Source: Akkermansia sp. (lineage in GTDB: Bacteria; Verrucomicrobiota; Verrucomicrobiia; Verrucomicrobiales; Akkermansiaceae). Taken from it: a stretch of DNA of 64,000 nucleotides. Where the stretch lies: the NCBI GenBank assembly GCA_017399165.1, contig JAFQEF010000022.1:1-64000 (forward strand), in the 5' to 3' direction. The notes below the pieces were generated by a model that was given only the letters and a program-made list of their open reading frames with translations, was not told the DNA's origin and searched no databases. Positions 44,001-52,675 of this stretch are shown in pieces (the first letter of the stretch is position 1; the number at the start of each line of letters is the position of its first letter). Position numbers and translations under genes: made by a program.

Positions 44001-44270
44001 GAGCGAGCAGCTGCCGTTGTTGGAGGACGTGGAGTTGATGTAGTCCATGCCCTGAATACCGGAGAGTTGCAACTCAATGGGGGTTGCAACGGAGTCTGCC
44101 ACCTCTTGGGCGTTAGCACCAGGGTAAGAGGCACTCAGGTTAATCGTTACCGGAGCAATGTCGGGGTATTGTGAAATCGGCAAGCCGAGCATGCAGATGA
44201 TGCCCAGCATGGTCGTCACAATGGAGATAACGCCGGCGATAATCGGGTGTTTAATAAAGAATGGGGACAT
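41058..44270 (-). CDS. RND efflux pump permease, HAE-1/AcrB family
   Basis: Proton-driven inner-membrane pump for drugs, dyes or other amphiphiles. 1070 residues in the usual two-fold layout: 12 membrane helices and two large periplasmic loops. Helix 1 starts FFIKHPIIAGVISIV; helix 4 has the proton-relay GLVVDDAIVVVEAVEAHM; GIQGMDYINSTSSNNG is the conserved porter-domain segment. It starts 13 bases after the adaptor gene. No outer-membrane TolC-like factor is in the operon or the window, so it must borrow one. Confidence 0.94.
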   Translation of the reverse strand: MSPFFIKHPIIAGVISIVTTMLGIICMLGLPISQYPDIAPVTINLSASYPGANAQEVADSVATPIELQLSGIQGMDYINSTSSNNGSCSLNVIFEPGTDANTNQQLTYMKYSQATSQLPNVVSQMGITIKQSSGLPMMLYAIDSPEGFFNPIDLTGYAYLNLVDPTKRVEGVGDVMVFGGRYAVRIWLDSEKMAQKNISVDQVYNAVNSQNAINPGGAVGAEPMPDGQEFTYTIRNKGRMESIDEFKDIIVHQSGTQSVRLKDVAKIELGSQSYSLAGRIGQSDVGHSRPGTVLAIYQAADANALETVARLRELFKQKEAIMPEGMRGFVALDTTTSVSDSIDEIIHTLFEALVLVAFVVFLFLQGWRATLIPLIAVPVSLVTTFCFFPILGFSLNTICLLGMVLAIGLVVDDAIVVVEAVEAHMENGMNAREATFAAMKEVSGPVVAIALVLAAVFLPSVLLPGITGTLFQQFAVTIAISMLISAFNALTLSPALSALMLKPKKEHKSLLTPFYNGFNKVYDKVAGVFASSCGFLCRNLTIAMTALVGLGVLIIPTAKQVPGGFLPAEDQGFLIAGVIMNPGVSLQRLVEQSPIVEKTLLADPATDTVVSIIGMNLVIGVQTTNAMTYFVKLKDFEDRPEMENGEKPTANDLQKRMNAALAACGVDGMVFMTTPPAIPGVGTGNDISFVLEDLEGQGVATLYKEVKKLEAALNAHPAIELASDMMLPAVPQKSIAIDKEKCLAQGVNYASANALLQCFNGSRFVNYYTQFGQQWQVYMQADGVHRVNTDQIANFYITNAKGEQVPLDTLVAISDIADTEFVLHNSNYNAGRITVKPAAGYSSAQAMAAIEEVFAESMDVTKFAMEYVDMSFQEKKVQDGLGLGTIFTLSGVFAFLIMAALYEKWTLPIAIFLSVPIAVLGAFVGLWMFGLTLDIYAQIGLVMLVGLAAKNAILIVEFAVLQMERGQSLIDAAVTAARMRLRPILMTSFAFILGCVPLLTAEGAGALARNAIGVVVVVGMSVASLIGVFFIPCSFVFVMKLFRSKIEKAEHGADPDEVSAYAKLEASEHN

Positions 44271-44283
44271 AATGGCTCAGGTG

Positions 44284-46995
44284 TCAGAATTTGTTAAGAG
44301 TGGGTACGGGAGACTTATCGGCCGTGACGGAGGGTTCTACCGTTTTGGGTGCAGAGTATATGAAATCCCGCGGTGCAAGCTTGTTGCCACGCCCGTTGAC
44401 TTGCATGTTCTTCTGCATAGCCATGGCTGCCGGTATAGTGCCTTCCACCACAACTTGCACTTGTGTGGGGTCTGTGTAGCCCATTTGTTGCAGGATTGCG
44501 GGATTAAACTCCACAATTTGCATGGGTTGTATCACTTCCTTGCCATCAGCACCTGTTACGGGCAGGGCTACCAAGGGGCCTCGTTTAATCGGCAGGGCAC
44601 TGGGGGCACCATCCAAGCCGACCAAAAGGATAATATCCATCCCCTGTGCGTTCATCGGGGCACGGGCCGGAACCAAGAATGCACCCTTGCGCTCATCTAG
44701 CCCGGCGCGCACCGTTACCGGCATACCACTGCGCAGTCCGTTGGTTACGTTGGCAACCTCGCCGATAATGCCGAAGGTGCCGGTGCTCTTCTTCACGACG
44801 TTGTCGGGGGATACAATCTTGCCCTTAGCGGGGAATACGGAGCCGTCCTCCAGCAGGATATCAAACTCCATACCACCGTTAGGATTGTTCTTGCCTACCT
44901 TATCACTGATTTTGAGGGCATCTCTGCCGCTTACCTGGAAATCCACTCGAATGGGGTCCACAGAGGAAAGCGTGACCAGCGCCTCAGCGTTTGTGGGGCT
45001 TACCAAAGAGCCGATGGATGGCTTGCTGATGCCGGCTCTACCCTTAAACGGGGCTTTAATGGTGGTGTATCCCAGGTTAATTTCTGCCGTTTGAACAGCG
45101 GCCTTCATCTGCTCAACGGTGGCATCTGCCTTGCGTAATGCTGCTGTTTTTGTTTGTACGGCACTGCGGGCATCCGTAATATCTTTTTCAGCTACGGCAC
45201 CGTGGGTGGTTTCGTTGGCCTTGGTGTAGCGCTCTAAGTCGCTTTGTGCTTTACTCAGCTCTACGGTTGCCGCCTCTTTTTGTGCAATGGCGGCATCCAG
45301 GTTTGCTTTTGCCTGTGCAAGTGCCGCCTCATACGGGGCAGGGTCTATGGTAAAGAGCACATCATCCTTGTTTACAATGGTGCCGTTGCGGAAATGCTGC
45401 TTGAGGAGGAACCCGCTGATTTGCGGGCGAATCTCCGTCTCTTCCTTGCCTCGCAAGGTGCCATACCAGTCCATCGGCACGCTTATATCCCTTTGTACCA
45501 GCTTTGTTACCTTGACGGGCACAGGAGGTTGCGTAGCCTTAATGCTCATATCCGGCTTTTTATGCAGGGTTGCCGGGTCAACCTCTGCCGGCTTAAAGGT
45601 GAGAGCCTCCGTTTTGATGGTGGCGGGCTTTACAGTGTCGGGAGAAGGCAGTTTATCCTCAAGCCCCACACTGATGAGAATGGAGCTCAGCAGGCTATCT
45701 TCCTGTTCCTTCAGGGCTGCCTCCATTTCTTTCTTCGTTTGAGAGAGGCGAGAGTTTGCGGAGGAGATATTCATAGCCAGCACGCCGTTATCGGCATCTG
45801 CCACTACGGGTACTTGGGTTGCATCCTCATAACCGAAAGATTTGAAGGCTTCTGTAAGAGATTTACCGTTATAATCTGTTACCGCAATAAGCTTTTGGGT
45901 GGATTTGTAGCCGTTGCTTTCTTCCACCTCAACCTCATAGCTGCCCTCAATGGTTACGGGCAGAGAGTGCGGCACATTCTGCTTATCTACCACTAAGATG
46001 AAGTTGTTACGCATGACGCTGCGGATGGCGCTTTCCGGCACCAATAAGGCTTCTCTTTCTTCAAGCGGAATGCGTACATTAATTTTCATACCACCACGCA
46101 ATTTGCGTTCAGTGTTGTCAACCTCACCCACAATGTCGATAAGGCCCGTGGTATCCACCTTGCTGTTCATGGAAAGCAATTTACCCTTGTGCTCGTAGAC
46201 CGTGCCGTCTTCCAAAAGCAAATCAAACTCCGGGGAGGCGTTTTGTAGATTCGGGTCTTTCTTGTCGGACTCCACGTGCCCGTATTTCTTAAAGGAATCC
46301 AGCAAAGCATCACTGTTGATGGAGAAGTCTACTCTCAGCGGACCATTGGAGGTAATGTTGCCCAGCTTGGTAGCAGGGCTGACCAACGCGCCTACAGAGA
46401 TGTTGGAGGTGCCGACAAAACCTGCATACGGAGCTTTTACCGCAGCGTAATCCAAGTTAATTTCTGCGGACATAACGGCAGCTTCCTGCTGTTTGATATC
46501 TGCGAGGCAGGCATCCACCTTGGCTTTTGCTGCACTTAAATTGTGCTGGGCATCTGTTAATTGCTTGTCAGATACAGCCCCGGTTTTTGAAAGCTGCTCA
46601 TAGCGTTCAACATCCAATTGGATTTGTTCTTTAGTTACTGTAGCCTGCTCTAAGGAGGCCTTGGCTGCTTCCAGATTAGCCTGTGCACGTGCCAAGTCTG
46701 CTTCAAAAGGTTTGGGGTCTATCTGGTAAATGACCTCACCTTCCTCCACATATTGGCCTTCTTTGTATGAAACGATAAAGCCCGTGACTCTCGGATAAAG
46801 ATCTGTATCTTGCACGCCGCGAAGGTACCCCATCCATACACCGGTATCTGTAACGGTTTTCTTTTGGATGGGAAATACCTTAACGATGCGTTCCTGCGCT
46901 GTTGCACCGTTCTTTTCTGCGTCTGAGCAGGAGGTTAATACCAATCCTGCGGCGCAAAGACTGAGAGCCAGTGCTGTTATGGTGTTTCGGGTCAT
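44284..46995 (-). CDS. Tandem-fused RND membrane fusion protein
   Basis: A 903-residue lipoprotein (MTRNTITALALSLCAAGLVLTSC, lipobox LTSC) containing two complete AcrA-type adaptors end to end. Copy 1 (about 30-420) and copy 2 (about 510-890) each have a lipoyl half (YPRVTGFIVSYKEGQYVEEGEVIYQIDP; RPQISGFLLKQHFRNGTIVNKDDVLFTIDP in pieces), an alpha hairpin, YAAVKAPYAGFVG or YTTIKAPFKGRAG, and a beta barrel. Both also end in a related lineage-specific tail (FGYEDATQVPVVAD and MGYTDPTQVQVVVE). The start at 46995 fits the signal peptide; the frame upstream does not. AcrA works as a hexamer of three dimers, so a covalent dimer is mechanically sensible. Confidence 0.9.
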   Translation of the reverse strand: MTRNTITALALSLCAAGLVLTSCSDAEKNGATAQERIVKVFPIQKKTVTDTGVWMGYLRGVQDTDLYPRVTGFIVSYKEGQYVEEGEVIYQIDPKPFEADLARAQANLEAAKASLEQATVTKEQIQLDVERYEQLSKTGAVSDKQLTDAQHNLSAAKAKVDACLADIKQQEAAVMSAEINLDYAAVKAPYAGFVGTSNISVGALVSPATKLGNITSNGPLRVDFSINSDALLDSFKKYGHVESDKKDPNLQNASPEFDLLLEDGTVYEHKGKLLSMNSKVDTTGLIDIVGEVDNTERKLRGGMKINVRIPLEEREALLVPESAIRSVMRNNFILVVDKQNVPHSLPVTIEGSYEVEVEESNGYKSTQKLIAVTDYNGKSLTEAFKSFGYEDATQVPVVADADNGVLAMNISSANSRLSQTKKEMEAALKEQEDSLLSSILISVGLEDKLPSPDTVKPATIKTEALTFKPAEVDPATLHKKPDMSIKATQPPVPVKVTKLVQRDISVPMDWYGTLRGKEETEIRPQISGFLLKQHFRNGTIVNKDDVLFTIDPAPYEAALAQAKANLDAAIAQKEAATVELSKAQSDLERYTKANETTHGAVAEKDITDARSAVQTKTAALRKADATVEQMKAAVQTAEINLGYTTIKAPFKGRAGISKPSIGSLVSPTNAEALVTLSSVDPIRVDFQVSGRDALKISDKVGKNNPNGGMEFDILLEDGSVFPAKGKIVSPDNVVKKSTGTFGIIGEVANVTNGLRSGMPVTVRAGLDERKGAFLVPARAPMNAQGMDIILLVGLDGAPSALPIKRGPLVALPVTGADGKEVIQPMQIVEFNPAILQQMGYTDPTQVQVVVEGTIPAAMAMQKNMQVNGRGNKLAPRDFIYSAPKTVEPSVTADKSPVPTLNKF

Positions 46996-47017
46996 ATAAC
47001 GAATGGTGTGTGTAAAA

Positions 47018-47497
47018 TTATGAGCATCCTCTGGACATGAGAATGAAAACAATAAAGATAATGGTGATGATGGTGCCTACGCCTACACCTTCCTCTTCCT
47101 TTTTCTTTCTGCCGCCGATAACCGTTGGCGTTTTCTTGCGGGGGGCGGGGGATGCAGACGGAACGGGGGGTAAATAGGTATCCGTATAGGAGGAGGCAGG
47201 CGTTTGTATTGTCTGCGTGTAGGTGGGTGGGGTATATGTAGGTGGCTGCGGAGGGGCCGTGTGCTTGTGATAATGCTTTTGTTTAGGCTTATGATAAGTA
47301 GTAGTGGGCGCAACAGGGGGCGTTTGTACCGGTAATGAGGACAAAGAATGCTGGTGGGCCGCAAATTCTCTGGCCCGGGCCTCTTGCTCCGCTACCATGC
47401 AGTTGAGCTTTTTAACTAAATCCTGAGACATGGCTTCCAGCGCCAAGCGCTGAGGCTCTGTCGTTACTTGTTCTGTGGGGGGAGCTTGTCGTTTCAT
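47018..47497 (-). CDS. Pro-rich tail-anchored protein
   Basis: A 159-residue protein I do not recognise. Residues 1-50 are helical and soluble, 55-130 are rich in Pro, Thr, Tyr and His, a basic patch (APRKKTPTVIGGRKKKEEE) follows, and a single membrane helix at about 138-155 (GTIITIIFIVFILM) is next to the C-terminus. This is a tail-anchored layout with the bulk in the cytoplasm. It stands second in the efflux operon, 22 bases before the adaptor gene; a link to the pump is contextual only. Confidence 0.65.
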   Translation of the reverse strand: MKRQAPPTEQVTTEPQRLALEAMSQDLVKKLNCMVAEQEARAREFAAHQHSLSSLPVQTPPVAPTTTYHKPKQKHYHKHTAPPQPPTYTPPTYTQTIQTPASSYTDTYLPPVPSASPAPRKKTPTVIGGRKKKEEEGVGVGTIITIIFIVFILMSRGCS

Positions 47498-47515
47498 GGG
47501 TGGATGGGGTAAAAA

Positions 47516-48112
47516 TCAGTCTAACGGCAATTCTTTTTGTACAGCTCTGGGTACCTCCGGCATTTTTTTGCTCGGGTTCTTTTTGCGTGCTGCGTTAATG
47601 GCATTGATAACTGTTGTAATAATGCGTTGACGGTCACCATGTGCTGCCCAAGTAAGGTGCAGAAAATCCGCAGGGTGTATATCGCCGTGTGTTCTCAAAA
47701 ACTCACGGTCTTTCGCACAGTAGAACATTAAATCATCCCCGAGGGTGCCATGCAATTTTGCCTCCGCCTTGCGCATGATTCGCGGTAGATATTTAATCTC
47801 CTGAAAATCCTCCTCCTCCGAGGGTAAATCTGCCTCTGTTATGGGTTGGGCATTGCCGAATATCCCGCGTTGAGAGGTTACAAAGAAACACCGCCGCGTT
47901 GCAGCTATTAACAGGATGGTGGAGGGGGATGGGTCCCCCAGCGTGGCGTAGTCTCTCACGTAGGCATACATCTCAGCAGGTTTGTAGCCAATCTCTGCAA
48001 GAAACTCACATTCAGCAGGAAGGAAAAACGCGGCTGCCGGAGTGTTCGGTTGCTCGTGAAAACGAGCCACTGAATCTCTCAGCAGAGCCATAAAAGTGTT
48101 ATCCCATTCCAT
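47516..48112 (-). CDS. Hypothetical protein, first gene of efflux operon
   Basis: A 198-residue soluble protein of unknown function, with no signal peptide or membrane segment. The ATG at 48112 comes seven bases after a perfect TATAAT, so the eight extra upstream codons of the open frame would lie inside the promoter and are rejected. The C-terminus is basic (NAARKKNPSKKMPEVPR). It starts the four-gene unit with the tail-anchored protein, the adaptor and the pump. It is not a TetR- or MarR-like regulator by sequence. Confidence 0.68.
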   Translation of the reverse strand: MEWDNTFMALLRDSVARFHEQPNTPAAAFFLPAECEFLAEIGYKPAEMYAYVRDYATLGDPSPSTILLIAATRRCFFVTSQRGIFGNAQPITEADLPSEEEDFQEIKYLPRIMRKAEAKLHGTLGDDLMFYCAKDREFLRTHGDIHPADFLHLTWAAHGDRQRIITTVINAINAARKKNPSKKMPEVPRAVQKELPLD

Positions 48113-48119
48113 GCGCGCG

Positions 48120-48149
48120 ATTATATAGCATGCCACTATGATATGGCAA
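48120..48149 (-). promoter_or_regulatory. Efflux operon promoter, leaderless type with GCGCGC
   Basis: TTGCCA, 18-base spacer, TATAAT, then CGCGCGC and the ATG at 48112. Confidence 0.75.
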
Positions 48150-48299
48150 GTATAAATCGTGACTTTATTGTGTTATTAATATCTCGGAGTCTCCGCTGGA
48201 TAGGTGGCGGAATAAATAACTAGAGAATGACAGCCTATAAGCTTGCCAAAGCGGAGAGTAGCAGGCACACTGTACGAGTTGAGTGCAATTGAACAGAAA

Positions 48300-49118
48300 A
48301 TGATTAAACCGTGGTGGATGCTCCCCTATTTGTGGGGGGTGGATGTTGCGGTGGTTGCACTTTGCTGGGGTGTCATGATAGCGGCACTGTTCGGTATATC
48401 ATTATTGACATTTGGCCCACTGCTTCTGTTGTTCGGTATGGTGTGGTGTTATACGTTGACAACACGGGTGCTGAGGGCTTTGTTGGGAAGAGAGGATGTG
48501 ACATATGCAGAATATTACAGAGGACACGTGTTCCCGATGTTGTTGGTTGCCTTGTGTGTATTGTTGACTACGCTTTGGTTGCTGTTTTTCAATGTAGGGC
48601 AGTATTTAATTGCGTTTTTCACCATCCCGATGGTGGTGATTATAATGAAGCATGTCATCATCTTGAAAAAGATACCGTATTTCAGGGAGTTGGTTACGGC
48701 TGCTGCTTTTGTCTTTGCCTGTGCCGTGCCTGCATATTTCTACGGCTTTGTGTACGCACCGTTGCAGATGTTGGCAAACTCTCATCTGTGGTGTTTAATT
48801 TGTTTGTTTTTGTTATTTAATGTGGAGCGTTATAAACCATTGAGCGGAGAATCCGGGGAAAAAGCTGTCCATTATGTGCAAGCAGGCTTAGTGGTATTGT
48901 TTATTCCCTGTGCCTATATGGTGTTGTCACCGCATGTCAGCATTTACGAGCATCATTTTTACGGGGCAATATGTTTAGCCGCAGCATGTTTACATATTCT
49001 GAGCAAATTGCGTTTCAAGTTGAAAGAAAACGTATGGCAAGCTGTAAGCTGGCCGTCTTTGGCTATTCCTGCTTTGTTGGGAGTGCTGCTTTATGCACCC
49101 GAGACTTGGTTTAATTGA
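48300..49118 (+). CDS. Multi-pass membrane protein, UbiA-like topology
   Basis: About 272 residues with eight or nine hydrophobic helices. It converges on menC, whose stop it overlaps. Position next to the menaquinone genes and overall topology suggest a relative of UbiA/MenA prenyltransferases, but the Asp-rich motifs needed for prenyl diphosphate binding are absent, so I would not call it MenA. The start is uncertain: ATG at 48300 is used; a TTG at 48279 (seven bases after a weak CACACT that pairs with TTGCCA at 48243-48248) or a TTG at 48243 is possible. Confidence 0.6.
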   Translation: MIKPWWMLPYLWGVDVAVVALCWGVMIAALFGISLLTFGPLLLLFGMVWCYTLTTRVLRALLGREDVTYAEYYRGHVFPMLLVALCVLLTTLWLLFFNVGQYLIAFFTIPMVVIIMKHVIILKKIPYFRELVTAAAFVFACAVPAYFYGFVYAPLQMLANSHLWCLICLFLLFNVERYKPLSGESGEKAVHYVQAGLVVLFIPCAYMVLSPHVSIYEHHFYGAICLAAACLHILSKLRFKLKENVWQAVSWPSLAIPALLGVLLYAPETWFN

Positions 49119-50134
49119 AACCGGAGCTCGCTACCTACTAATTGAACGGCTGAGGGCGTATCATTGCAGAATAATTTACCCGTGCCCAACCCTTGCAAGG
49201 TGCGTGGGGCTGCGTAACCACACCATTCTGCCAATGCTGTAAGGCCTACATGGCTTTCCAGTGCGGAGTTGGCCCACCATGCGATGCTGCGCTCTGCCGC
49301 TGCCTTTGCCCAGGTTTCTGCGGCTAAAAGCCCACCGTGCAGAGACGGTTTAATGACAATGGCTTGCGGTTGAAGGGTGCTGAGCGTTTGCTCTGCATTG
49401 TCGGTGTGAATCAACTCCTCATCCAACGCAATGGGCAGGGGGCTTTGCTTGCACAGGTCTGCCATGTGGTGCCATTGTTGAGGGGGGATGGGTTGCTCAA
49501 TACTGCTGATACCTAAATTAGCCAGAGCTTCCAGCTTGGGTAAAGCATTTTCTGCGGTAAAAGCACCGTTGGCATCCACGCGAATCTCTGCGAGAGGGAA
49601 AGCTCTGCGCGCTTCATTCAGCATTTGCAATTCTTGCTCAAAAGGGTGTGCGCCCACTTTCATTTTAAGGCACGTAAATCCTTGCCGAATGGCATCGTGC
49701 ATCTTGCGGAGCATGGTGTCGATATCTGCCATCCAAATGAGACCATGAATGGGTATGCCCTCCTCACCTCGGGAAAAGGGGGTGTTCCATCTCCGCATCC
49801 CTCCGTTTAAAGCAGCTATAACAGCGGTTTCCAGCCCGAAACGAATGGGGGACGGAGCCTTTGACAAGCAGCGGAGCGATTGTTGCCGTTTTACCTGCTC
49901 ACACCAATATTGTAATTGAGCCTCCGTAAGTTCCGGCAGCAGCCCGGGCATGACACAGCATTCTCCATACCCTGAGCCATTTGTGCATGCTGCCTCAATA
50001 ATGAAGGTGCTGCGTTGTGATAACGCACCGCGGGATGTTGTTGCAGGGGTGTGAAAATGCAGCACCCGTTGCTGCCACTGTAACGCAATGCGTAACGGGA
50101 ACTCAAACAGCGGAGCTGTGTCGATGAGCTGCAT
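49091..50134 (-). CDS. menC: o-Succinylbenzoate synthase
   Basis: Dehydrates SHCHC to o-succinylbenzoate in classical menaquinone synthesis. 347 residues, enolase superfamily. Catalytic features: KMKVG (the KxK motif) near 158-162, the metal ligands in RVDANGAF, a Glu in IEQP, and IALDEE, with the second Lys in AIVIKPSLHGG. The ATG shares a base with the menB stop. The 3' end overlaps the convergent membrane-protein gene by 28 bases. Confidence 0.92.
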   Translation of the reverse strand: MQLIDTAPLFEFPLRIALQWQQRVLHFHTPATTSRGALSQRSTFIIEAACTNGSGYGECCVMPGLLPELTEAQLQYWCEQVKRQQSLRCLSKAPSPIRFGLETAVIAALNGGMRRWNTPFSRGEEGIPIHGLIWMADIDTMLRKMHDAIRQGFTCLKMKVGAHPFEQELQMLNEARRAFPLAEIRVDANGAFTAENALPKLEALANLGISSIEQPIPPQQWHHMADLCKQSPLPIALDEELIHTDNAEQTLSTLQPQAIVIKPSLHGGLLAAETWAKAAAERSIAWWANSALESHVGLTALAEWCGYAAPRTLQGLGTGKLFCNDTPSAVQLVGSELRFQLNQVSGA

Positions 50135-50958
50135 CAGGGCATCTTGGGATATTTCGAGAAGTCCGGCTTGCGTTTCTCCAAGAATGCGCGTGAGCCTTCG
50201 TGTGCTTCATCGCACATGTAAAAGAGCATGGTGGCATCCCCGGCCAATTCTTGGATACCGGCTTGCCCGTCGAGCTCGGCATTAAGTCCGGCCTTTATCA
50301 TGCGCAAGGCAATGGGGGAGTGCTGCATCATTTCCTCTGCCCATTGCACATATTCATCCTCCAGTTGTTCCAAGGGTACTACTTTGTTGACCAAGCCCAT
50401 CTCTAAAGCCTCCTGCGCGTTGTATTTGCGGCACAGGAACCAGATTTCACGCGTCTTTTTTTGTCCGATGCATCGGGCCATGTATGAGGAGCCGAACCCC
50501 GCATCAAAGCTGCCGACACGGGGGCCGGTTTGCCCGAATATGGCGTTTTGAGAGGCGATGGAGAGGTCACACACCACATGCAGCACGTGTCCGCCACCTA
50601 TAGCAAAGCCGTTAACCGCCGCGATAACCGGTTTGGGCAGAGAGCGAATTTGTTTTTGAACATCCAATACGGAGAGTCGGGGGATACCCTGTTGGTCTAC
50701 ATAGCCGCCGTATCCTTTCACATTCATGTCTCCACCGGCACAGAAAGCAACCTCGCCGGCTCCGGTAAGCACAACAACACAAACATCTTGCATTTCTCTG
50801 CACAGGCGCAGGGCATCGCTCATTTCCGCCGTGGTAAGCGGCGTAAAGGCGTTGCGATATCTCTCTCGGTTGATGGTAATGCGGGCTATGCCGCCGTATT
50901 GCTCAAAAAGAATCTCCTCGTATTGTTTGATAGTTTTCCACTCTCTTTTCATAATCAA
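50134..50958 (-). CDS. menB: 1,4-Dihydroxy-2-naphthoyl-CoA synthase
   Basis: Crotonase-fold enzyme that closes the naphthoquinone ring from o-succinylbenzoyl-CoA. 274 residues with the oxyanion-hole Gly residues in [34 protein letters not shown], and the MenB signature [21 protein letters not shown]. Length and motifs separate it from ordinary enoyl-CoA hydratases. The ATG overlaps the menD stop by four bases; menC follows with a one-base overlap. Confidence 0.95.
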   Translation of the reverse strand: MIMKREWKTIKQYEEILFEQYGGIARITINRERYRNAFTPLTTAEMSDALRLCREMQDVCVVVLTGAGEVAFCAGGDMNVKGYGGYVDQQGIPRLSVLDVQKQIRSLPKPVIAAVNGFAIGGGHVLHVVCDLSIASQNAIFGQTGPRVGSFDAGFGSSYMARCIGQKKTREIWFLCRKYNAQEALEMGLVNKVVPLEQLEDEYVQWAEEMMQHSPIALRMIKAGLNAELDGQAGIQELAGDATMLFYMCDEAHEGSRAFLEKRKPDFSKYPKMP

Positions 50959-52568
50959 TGTTCTTTGTAAAAGTTTTTTAAGATTTGCGCATCTTTTTCA
51001 CTGTCGGTAAAGGCCTCCACCAACACGGGGCGTTTGTGGTGATTCAAGAGGGCATCCAGCGCAGTAGCCCAATCCTCTGCATTGCTGACGCTGTGGTACT
51101 CAAACCCGCGGTCTGTTGCCCATGCCTCTGCCGTGGCTTCATGCGGGCCGTTAACGCAATCACAATTCGGTGCGCCTATGGTTGAGAAGATACCGCCGCA
51201 GCCGTTGTTGAGTAGCAGTATGCGCATATTGGCAGTGATGCCGTTTAGCCATAAGGCATTCATGTCGTAAAAGAAGCTCAGATCCCCGATGATGAGGAAC
51301 TGCGGGCGAGAATCCCCCATGGCATAGCTCAAGGCGGTGGATAAAGAGCCTTCTATACCGTTTACTCCGCGATTACACTCTACCTGCACGCCCTGCGGTA
51401 TGGGGAAGAGTCGCGCATAGCGCACGGCGGAGCTGTTACCCAGGTGCAACACGCTTTGCTCGGGCAGGGCGGTTAATACATCTCCCACCAAGCTCATGCC
51501 GCAATACGGAGCTTTAAACTCTGCGGGGGCGGTAAGCCATAAACGGCGGTAGCTTTCATCACCTTCCTCTGCAAATGCACCCAACAGCTCCAGCAATTCA
51601 CTGATATCTCCCTCAATAATACGGGTAAGACAGCAAAATGTATCACACACCTTGCCGTCTGCACTCAAATGCCAATGCTCGGTGGGCGGGTTTTGTCGCA
51701 ACATGCGTTTCAGGCGTTTGGAGATAATATCCCCGCCCATGGTAATCAATAAATCTGGCGATGGAATATCCGGAAACTCGCTGTCAGGGCCAATCAGGGT
51801 GTCAGGTCGTGTGCAATCTGCCGTGGGGCAATTGCTGAGGTGCTCCCCAACCAAAGCAAAACTGTGATCTTCCGTCAATTCTATCGGAAAATTCGGGGCT
51901 TTGTCCATTTGCCCCATCAAAATCATGCGACGGGGTAATACAGCCGTAATTTCCAGCAGCTCTTGTTCTTCATCTGCTGTCATGTGTGCCAGCTCGGTAC
52001 GGCGGATAACGCGTGGCATGGGCAGGGGGGCATCCGTTGTGTCAAACAAGGGCTCACAAAGCGGTACGTTGATATGAACGGGGCCGCCGCCACGGTGGGT
52101 GAGCTCCAGCAGTGCCTCATTAATTAATCTGTTTGTGTACCATCCCTCAGGGTCATATTCCGGCAGCGCGGCACTCATGCGAATCAGCGGCCCGAACACA
52201 TTCGGCTGAGGTATCGTTTGTCCATCCTGCTGCCCAATCCATTCTGCAGGTCTGTCTGCGGAGATGACCAGCAGCGGAATGTTACGGTAGGAGGCCTCCG
52301 CTACAGCAGGGTGTAGATTTAATACGGCAGAGCCGGAGGTAACACAAACAGCAACAGCTGCCTGTGTTTGCATAGCCCAGCCGCAGGCTACGAACCCGGC
52401 ACTGCGTTCATCCGTTACCAGTCTGCATTCTATATTGTCGCAAGCCTCCAAGGTAGCACAGATGGGGGCGTTTCTGCTACCCGGACACAACACACAGCGG
52501 GTTACACCATGAGCGATCATCAAGGCCACCAGTTCGCGCACTACCTCTTTGCTACTTGTCTTTGCCAT
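50955..52568 (-). CDS. menD: SEPHCHC synthase MenD
   Basis: Thiamine-diphosphate-dependent addition of 2-oxoglutarate to isochorismate, the first committed menaquinone step. 537 residues with the three ThDP-enzyme domains; CPGSRNAPI at about 26-34, [13 protein letters not shown] with the cofactor-activating Glu, and the C-terminal [13 protein letters not shown] (GDxxF...N) diphosphate motif. First gene of menD-menB-menC with a leaderless-type promoter. menF, menE and menH are not in the window. Confidence 0.95.
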   Translation of the reverse strand: MAKTSSKEVVRELVALMIAHGVTRCVLCPGSRNAPICATLEACDNIECRLVTDERSAGFVACGWAMQTQAAVAVCVTSGSAVLNLHPAVAEASYRNIPLLVISADRPAEWIGQQDGQTIPQPNVFGPLIRMSAALPEYDPEGWYTNRLINEALLELTHRGGGPVHINVPLCEPLFDTTDAPLPMPRVIRRTELAHMTADEEQELLEITAVLPRRMILMGQMDKAPNFPIELTEDHSFALVGEHLSNCPTADCTRPDTLIGPDSEFPDIPSPDLLITMGGDIISKRLKRMLRQNPPTEHWHLSADGKVCDTFCCLTRIIEGDISELLELLGAFAEEGDESYRRLWLTAPAEFKAPYCGMSLVGDVLTALPEQSVLHLGNSSAVRYARLFPIPQGVQVECNRGVNGIEGSLSTALSYAMGDSRPQFLIIGDLSFFYDMNALWLNGITANMRILLLNNGCGGIFSTIGAPNCDCVNGPHEATAEAWATDRGFEYHSVSNAEDWATALDALLNHHKRPVLVEAFTDSEKDAQILKNFYKEH

Positions 52569-52574
52569 GGCTGT

Positions 52575-52603
52575 ATTCTACCACACAGTGCCAAGCGTGG
52601 CAA
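52575..52603 (-). promoter_or_regulatory. menDBC promoter, leaderless type
   Basis: TTGCCA, 17-base spacer, TAGAAT, then ACAGCC and the ATG at 52568. Confidence 0.72.
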
Positions 52604-52637
52604 GGGCTTTAGCACACAAAATCCGCCTGTATTTTGA

Positions 52638-52665
52638 TTGACTTTTTACAATAATATGGCAGAAT
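52638..52665 (+). promoter_or_regulatory. nadE promoter
   Basis: TTGACT, 16-base spacer, CAGAAT, then ten bases to the ATG at 52676. Confidence 0.55.
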
Positions 52666-52675
52666 AGGCGGTGAA

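Noticed and set aside
41118-46450. Plus-strand frames opposite the RND pump and adaptor
   Set aside because: Shadows of well-supported minus-strand genes.
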